From assembly GCA_014904845.1 (NCBI GenBank), contig MU119478.1, forward strand, positions 1-64,000: a stretch of DNA of 64,000 bases. The letters are read 5' to 3'. Positions 57,947 to 64,000 of this stretch are shown piece after piece. A program made the translations under genes and the position numbers. This DNA is from Acephala macrosclerotiorum. Taxonomy: Eukaryota > Ascomycota > Leotiomycetes > Helotiales > Mollisiaceae. The first letter of the stretch is position 1; every line of letters starts with the position of its first letter. The notes beneath the pieces were generated by a model. It ran no database searches. It was not told where the DNA came from and saw nothing but the letters and a program-made list of their open reading frames with translations.

Positions 57947-59480
57947 ATGGCTGATCTCCGAGGATCAGTTATGATGGGCGGGAAGGAAGTCAAAATCGTC
58001 GCGATCAAGCGCCTCGATATACCTTACCCTACAAAGTTAAAGTTCATCGCCGACAACGAGAAGATTTTGAAGGAGTGGAAGGACTTCCTAGCAACAAATC
58101 CCGTTTTCGATGGACGATTGAATAATGGCAAGCAATATGAGGTCGAACTACTTGATGAGACTAAATTGCAATACATCGTGCAGAAGCATGAATCCGTTTT
58201 CTTCGTCGATGCAGATACTGGCAAGGTCATTGGTGCTTGCATTGAAGATATTATTGGAGATGATGATATCATAATGGTGCTGAATGGTACGGTCACAAAC
58301 TATCTCAACAACGTTCGAAAGACTATCAGAGTACGTTGCTCCCTATACTCCCTAATGTTTTTGCACGGCTAATAATGGCAGCAAAATGATCCAGGTTTCA
58401 TGGCTTCGGTGGGCTACACCAGTGGCGCACGAAACACCCGCAGTCTACAATGGGCTAAGAACCTTCGTGCCGGTGTCGATATGAACTCCCAAGCATACAA
58501 GATATCTTGCGCATATGCCCATATCTACGGCGAACTCGAGCGATACCTCCCCAAGGAAGTTTTGGAGGATTTCCAAATTGCTCAGCAGAAGCTTGATGGC
58601 TTGGCCATGGATGCGGGTACGAGAGATGCTAGTAGCGTTTTGACCTACAGCATGAACATCCGTGGCGAGGAGGTTGTATTTGAGACACATAAGCTTGCTC
58701 CTCCAGCAGGTCAATGCACCTTGAATTACTGCCGGTGAGCTATCTCCAAACATCATGAATAATCCAACAACATCTAATATTGGAAACAGGTATACCCACT
58801 GGGAAACAAACCTTAATCGGTTTTGCTTCGCCTTTAACACTCTTCGTACTCATAGAGAGGAACATGGAGGAAACTTCTACTTCGCTGGTTATGGTATTCT
58901 CATTCCAAATCGTCAAAATCAAATGAAAGTTTGGAAAGGAAGCATCTGGCACGGCACCACCTTGGCTTTGGTCGACCCTTTGGATGAGACACCAGACCTA
59001 CGTACCATCGGTGTCTCGTTCATTCTCCAAAAATCGCTCAAGACTGAACTTGAACGCGAGAAGAAAAATCATACCATGGGCCCTACGATTCCAAAGCCTG
59101 CCCCGGATACGACAATCGAGCTTGATGATGCAGCTATTGAGCCACGACATCAACAAACAATGCCCAAGAACACTACCAAGGGACGCCCGGAGGGAAAACT
59201 CTATCAAAAGCAGCGAAAATTCAAGTATCATCTCCCGGAAGGACATCAATACCATGGTATGAGCAAGAATCAACTTATTGACGAATGTGCAAGCCGTGTT
59301 AGAGCAGGTACCATGAAGAGCTATGCCACATCCTGGAACATTCCCAAGATGTGTCAGAAGCTGTTAGAGAACGATGGGATCCTCGTATGGGTTGAGGACA
59401 TCACTGGTAGCAAGACTCTTTCCGACGAGGGCGAGCAGTCGGAGGAAGACATCGGTGTTGAGGATGAGGACGAGGAGTAG
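57947..59480 (+). CDS. Hypothetical protein with 2OG-Fe(II) oxygenase (TET/JBP-like) hallmarks
   Basis: Three exons, 57947-58330, 58382-58734 and 58790-59480, give 475 aa. Residues of about 246-305 show THWETNLNRFCFAF, HGGNFYFAGYGILIP and WKGSIWHGTTLALVD. The H-x-E, the GG before a beta strand and a distal WHGT resemble the iron triad (HxD/E...H) and the small-residue turn of double-stranded beta-helix oxygenases, as in fungal TET/JBP relatives. The expected 2OG-binding Arg is not pinned down. The N-terminal part has GYTSGARNTRSLQWAKN. Residues near 400-440 (GMSKNQLIDECASR) look SAP-like. The tail is acidic (EEDIGVEDEDEE). Intact; it sits at the edge of RIP debris. Function is inferred. Confidence 0.6.
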
Positions 59481-59870
59481 ATGCGTGCATGTCGCCGGTT
59501 TTTATAGTCCAAGTTGAGACAAGATAACAGCTTGCATTCTCGAATGGAATATTAAGCCTCCGGAATTAGAAGTCCAAGGATTTTATTTGGCAGGTGAAGC
59601 GTCGATAGAAGTGATCTGAAAAGGTTCCGCGCAAGCTCCTGTTCTTCAATAACACAATCCTCACCTAAGACTTGGCAAGCTTCGCCGAAGGCACACAGAG
59701 ACTTATTGGAAAACACAACTCGAATGTGGAGATTCTCGACAGCAAGCTAGTGCAAAATGAAACGAGAGCATTTGACAAACTCACCACACTTAGGCAGTTT
59801 GTCGTCTTGATCTTCAAACCACTTGGGTGTGCGTACGGAATCCTGAGTATGGGAAGTCAACGTAATAAAT
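59481..59870. other. 3' flank of the oxygenase-like gene
   Basis: Normal-composition DNA ending abruptly at the AT-rich block. No gene called. Confidence 0.5.
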
Positions 59871-62800
59871 AATTTAATTTGATTTAATTTACTCCTCTAA
59901 ATCAAATTCTATTCAAAGAATATATTTCTAACTCTAATTTTATTCTAATCAAATCAATTTATTCTAAATATATTCGATTTATTTAAATATCACATAACGT
60001 TTAATTTAAATAAGTAAAGAAACTCGCTTAAAGCGGTAATTAGACTCTAATAAGCCAAGACTCTTCGCTTAAATAAAAGCGAGTACATTTGTTATTACTT
60101 TATTTCGAGAAAGTTCTACGTTTTATAAATTTTATTAATTATTAATAAATTAATTAAAAATCAAAACTATAGAATCTTCAATACTTATAAATTAATAATT
60201 AATTTCTAATTAAAAAAATACTTTAAAATATTAAAAAAAAATTAAATATTCTATAAATTAATCTAATTCGTTTTAAAAATTCTCTTTTTTTAATTAATAA
60301 ACAATTCTATATTAAATCAACGAATTAATTTAAACTCAAATCCTTTTATAAAAATCTTTTTATACTTTTGAAATATTTCAAATTTTATCGATTAAAATTA
60401 ATTTTATTTAAAATCAATTAAATTTTAAATTAAAACCTTTTAAACAAATTTTTTTTGTTTTTAAATATAAATTATTTTTTAAAATTTTTAATTCTATTAA
60501 AAAGAATCTCGAGAATCCAAACAATTTTCGAATTATTACAATAAAATATTTATATTAAAATTGTAAATAAATTATTATTTTTTAAATTTATTTAATAATA
60601 TATTAATTATTATTTAATAAAACTTGGAAAAATCAACAAATAAATCAATTTACAAGTAATTATATAATTTATTATCGAAATAATCATCGATTATATTTTT
60701 TGTAAAAAGTATTAATCGATAATATAAATAATAAGTTTTATTTTAAATAAATAAATTTTTAAAATACTAATAATAATTTTAAACGATTTATTTAATATTA
60801 TTAATTTTTAAATTAATATTACAAATGTATTTATTTAATAAAAAACTTTTAAACGTTTTAAAATACTAAAAAAACAATTTAATATTAATAAATTTAAAAG
60901 TTTATTATTAAACTTTTTAATATTAAATAATTTATTTTTTCGAGTTATTTTTTTTATTTCGTTTAAAAAATTATTATTTTATTTAAACGAGTAAATAATT
61001 TAATATTAATTTTATTTTATATAAATTAATAATTTAATAGAAAAATATTAATAAATAAATTAATTATTTTATATTTATAACAATAAAATCAAATAAATTT
61101 TTTTTTTAAAAATAATATTAAAATAAACGATTTTTTTTTTTAATTTTAAATATTTGAATAATTATTAATTAAAATATATATTTTAAAATTACTATATAAA
61201 TATTGTAATAAGACTATATATTCTTTTTTTAAAAATTTTCGTAAATAGTTAATTTCGAGAGTAATATTGATTACGTGTTTTTTAGTATATAAAAAGTTTT
61301 TGTTTATTATAAATTAATTAATAATTTTTTTTATTTTTATTTTGATTGATTAATTGATTAATTTACGAATTACGAATTATTTCGAATAAATTTAATTTAT
61401 TGATTAAAACGAATTGATTTATAATTAAATTTTTTTATTTTGTATTTTATTATTTTTTTATATTAGTAAAATAACGTCGAAAAATGAATTATTTTAGTAA
61501 ATTTCACTAAAAATTGTTTATATGCGATTTGTGTATTTTGTTTTTTATTGTTATTAAAAAGAAATTCAAATTATTAAAAATTAGAAATTGAAAATTAATT
61601 AATGAGAATTTTTTATTTTGATTGTATTATTTGAAATTAAATAATTTAATTATGAAATTGTGAAATTGTAAAGAAATATTGATTTATAAATATTATATAT
61701 TGAATTATTTGAAATGATTAATATTAAAGCGAATATAAAAAAGAAAAAAAGAAATTTGTAGTGATTATTTACAGTAATTAGTTTTATTTTCAATGGAAAT
61801 TGAAATATAAAAAAGAAAATTTTAGTGTAAAAAAGAAAAAAAATTGTAATATTGAAAAATGAAATTGTTTTATTGTTTTATATTTTAGTTTTAATTTTTT
61901 TGAGAATTGTAATTCGCGAATCGTTTGTAATTGTTTTTAAGTTGAAATAATAAAATTAAAATAAATTTCGAATTTTAGAAAATAATATAAAAAAAATTGA
62001 AATAAAAAATTTTAATTGAAAGAAATCGATTAAAAAAGTATTTGTTTAAAGAATATATTTTATTAGAACGAATAAACGAATAAAATTTCGAGTAAAAATT
62101 GAAATAAAAAAGATTTTACGAGAAGATAATATAAATAGAAATCAATTTTTAAAATGAATTTTATTTGAAAATAATAATTTGAAAATTTGTATTTTTGAAT
62201 TATTAAATTAATTTTTAATTTAAAAATTAAAATTAATAAATTATTTGTATTAAAATTTATTTTTTTTGATAAAAAATATTTTTATTTTAATTACGTTATT
62301 GATTTTTTTTAAAAAATTTTCTACGAATAATAAAAACAATTTTTTAAAAATATAAAATTTTGAGAAATACGTATTTGTATTAAAATTATAAATGTTTTTT
62401 TTTAAAGTTTTTAAAGTATTTTGATTTAAAGAAAATAATATTACAATTTTTTTGAAATAATACGACGATATATACGAAAATTATAAAATTATTTTAAAAA
62501 TTAAAAAAATACGATTTTTGCGATATATTAATTCGATTTACAAAAAGTAAATTCGATTTATATTAGAGTATAATATTGAAAATTATTTGAAAAAAAATTT
62601 TTATAACGTTTTAAAAAAAGAATTTCGTGAATACGATTAGAAGTATTATTAAATGAATATAGAGTTTTTATATAGAATTATTGATCAATTTACGAAAAAT
62701 TTTTTGATAATAAAAACGTATATAAATTTGTTTGATCGAGTATTTAAAAAATTAATTAAACGAAATAAATTGAATAAATAATATTAAAAACGCGAATTTA

Positions 62801-64000
62801 TAAAAAGATTTTTAATATATATTAAAAAACGAATTTTTAAAAAAATCGATTATAAATCGATAAAAATATTTATTTATAATTACAATAAAATACATAAAAA
62901 AGCAATTATTGTATATAACTATAAAAAAAAAAAATAGTAATATAATAAAATTAATAATTTAAAATATTTAAAAATTCGATAAAAATATTTGAATATTATA
63001 ATATAAAAAATTATTTTAAATATAATTAATAATTTATTATTTTTTATTTTATTCGAATTATTTATAAAAAAAATTTAATAAAAAATATATATAATTATTA
63101 AAAAAATTTATATCGAATTTCAATTTTCGATTTTACGTATTATTTAAATTTAAAAAACTCGATAAATATTTGTATTAAAATTTTTAATTCAAATAAATAA
63201 TTTTATTAAAAAATTAAAAAAGTTTTCTTTTTTTTTCGTATTATTTAACGATTTAAAAATCGCTTTAAATATTAATATTATAAAAATATTTTAAACGTTG
63301 AATAATATTATAATTTTTATAAATTAAAATTAAAATTAGTTTGTTTTTTTATGAGAATATAAACGAAAAAAAAGTTTTAATTGTAAATAAAAAAAATATA
63401 ATAATATAAAAAAAAACGAATATAGAGTTTTATATGATTTAATATTAATTAGATTTTCGTAAAATATATTATTGATCGTTTAAAAAAATATAATAAAAAT
63501 TAATATTGTATATAATAATTAATAAAACGAATAATATTGTTTCGAGTATTTCAAGTAAATAAAAAATAAAAAAATCGATTTTTTTATTGATTATTTTTTT
63601 GTAAATTATTATTTATTTATTAATAAATTAATTAATTATAAATATTGTTATTAAAAAAACGATTAATAGTATTATAATTTTTGAAATTGTAATTAATTTT
63701 CGTGATTATTTACGTTTAAAAATAATCGATATTAATATAATTAGATTATAAAATAAATAATTAAAAAATTTTTTGATTACAATTTCAATAAACGTTTTAA
63801 AAATATATAAAAAATTTAAAAATTTATTTAATTTATTATTTAAAAAAAAAGTAAAATTAGTATTAATAAAAAAATTTTAAAAAAATTGAATTTATTATTG
63901 TATATTTTCAATAGTAATAATATTAATATTTAAAATTTTAATAAAGCGATTATTAATAAATTTTACGAAGAATTATTAATAAATATAATAATAATAAATA
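59870..64000. repeat. AT-rich RIP-degraded repeat block (right flank)
   Basis: About 4.1 kb of A/T with C/G mainly in CpG and no open frame of useful length. At the left end (about 59870-60640) the plus strand keeps C but little G. Around 61300-62100 it keeps G but little C, so mutation acted unevenly on the two strands. Element type not recognised. No telomere repeat. Confidence 0.88.

Noticed and set aside
62860..62940. Possible retrotransposon gag zinc knuckle in the AT-rich right flank
   Set aside because: A de-mutated reading was tried, but the residue spacing did not fit CCHC.

Overview
The window is nuclear DNA of a filamentous ascomycete (Pezizomycotina). The evidence is: short GT-AG introns of about 48-160 nt in most genes; several gene families typical of that group (2EXR-domain proteins, a Zn2Cys6 regulator, a NACHT-type NLR, GH114 with a CBM1, DHA1 and DAL5 transporters); and very AT-rich flanks that look like RIP-mutated repeats. 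Placement in Leotiomycetes is only a guess from gene content. Functions are inferred from motifs read by eye; no database search was run.

Layout. 1-1.6 kb is AT-rich RIP debris whose inner edge is a readable but dead pogo/Tc1-type transposase. 2.1-4.0 kb holds an intact DHA1 MFS drug/polyamine transporter. 4.7-18.2 kb is a local cluster of seven 2EXR-family genes and relics in both orientations. 18.4-20.0 kb is a decayed second DHA1 transporter. 20.5-23.7 kb is a conserved block on the minus strand: a DUF3237-like protein, a GCN5L1/BLOC1S1-like protein and ribosomal protein S8. 24-30.4 kb is gene-poor and contains a broken secreted GH114-CBM1 enzyme. 30.4-33.7 kb carries a Zn2Cys6 transcription factor whose zinc cluster is spread over small exons, facing an NADPH-dependent FMN reductase.

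34.8-39.7 kb is the most striking gene: a large NLR with an alpha/beta-hydrolase (SesB-like) domain, a NACHT NTPase, at least 14 units of a 32-residue repeat and C-terminal ankyrin repeats. It contains a 10-N assembly gap inside the near-identical 96-bp repeats and a frameshift at an 8-A run. A hotdog-thioesterase fragment and a dynamin/Mx-like GTPase (one frameshift) lie tail-to-tail with it. A small AT-rich island and a deletion-scarred DAL5-type transporter follow.

46.8-59.5 kb looks stable and intact: a DOCK-family Rho/Rac exchange factor (Dck1-like), a CCC1/VIT1 vacuolar iron/manganese transporter, and a protein with hallmarks of a 2-oxoglutarate/Fe(II) (TET/JBP-like) oxygenase. 59.9-64 kb is again AT-rich RIP debris with visible strand asymmetry.

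Overall, the left 46 kb is an accessory-like compartment dense in relics and candidate self/non-self genes, and the right side is conserved core. No tRNA, rRNA or CRISPR was seen.
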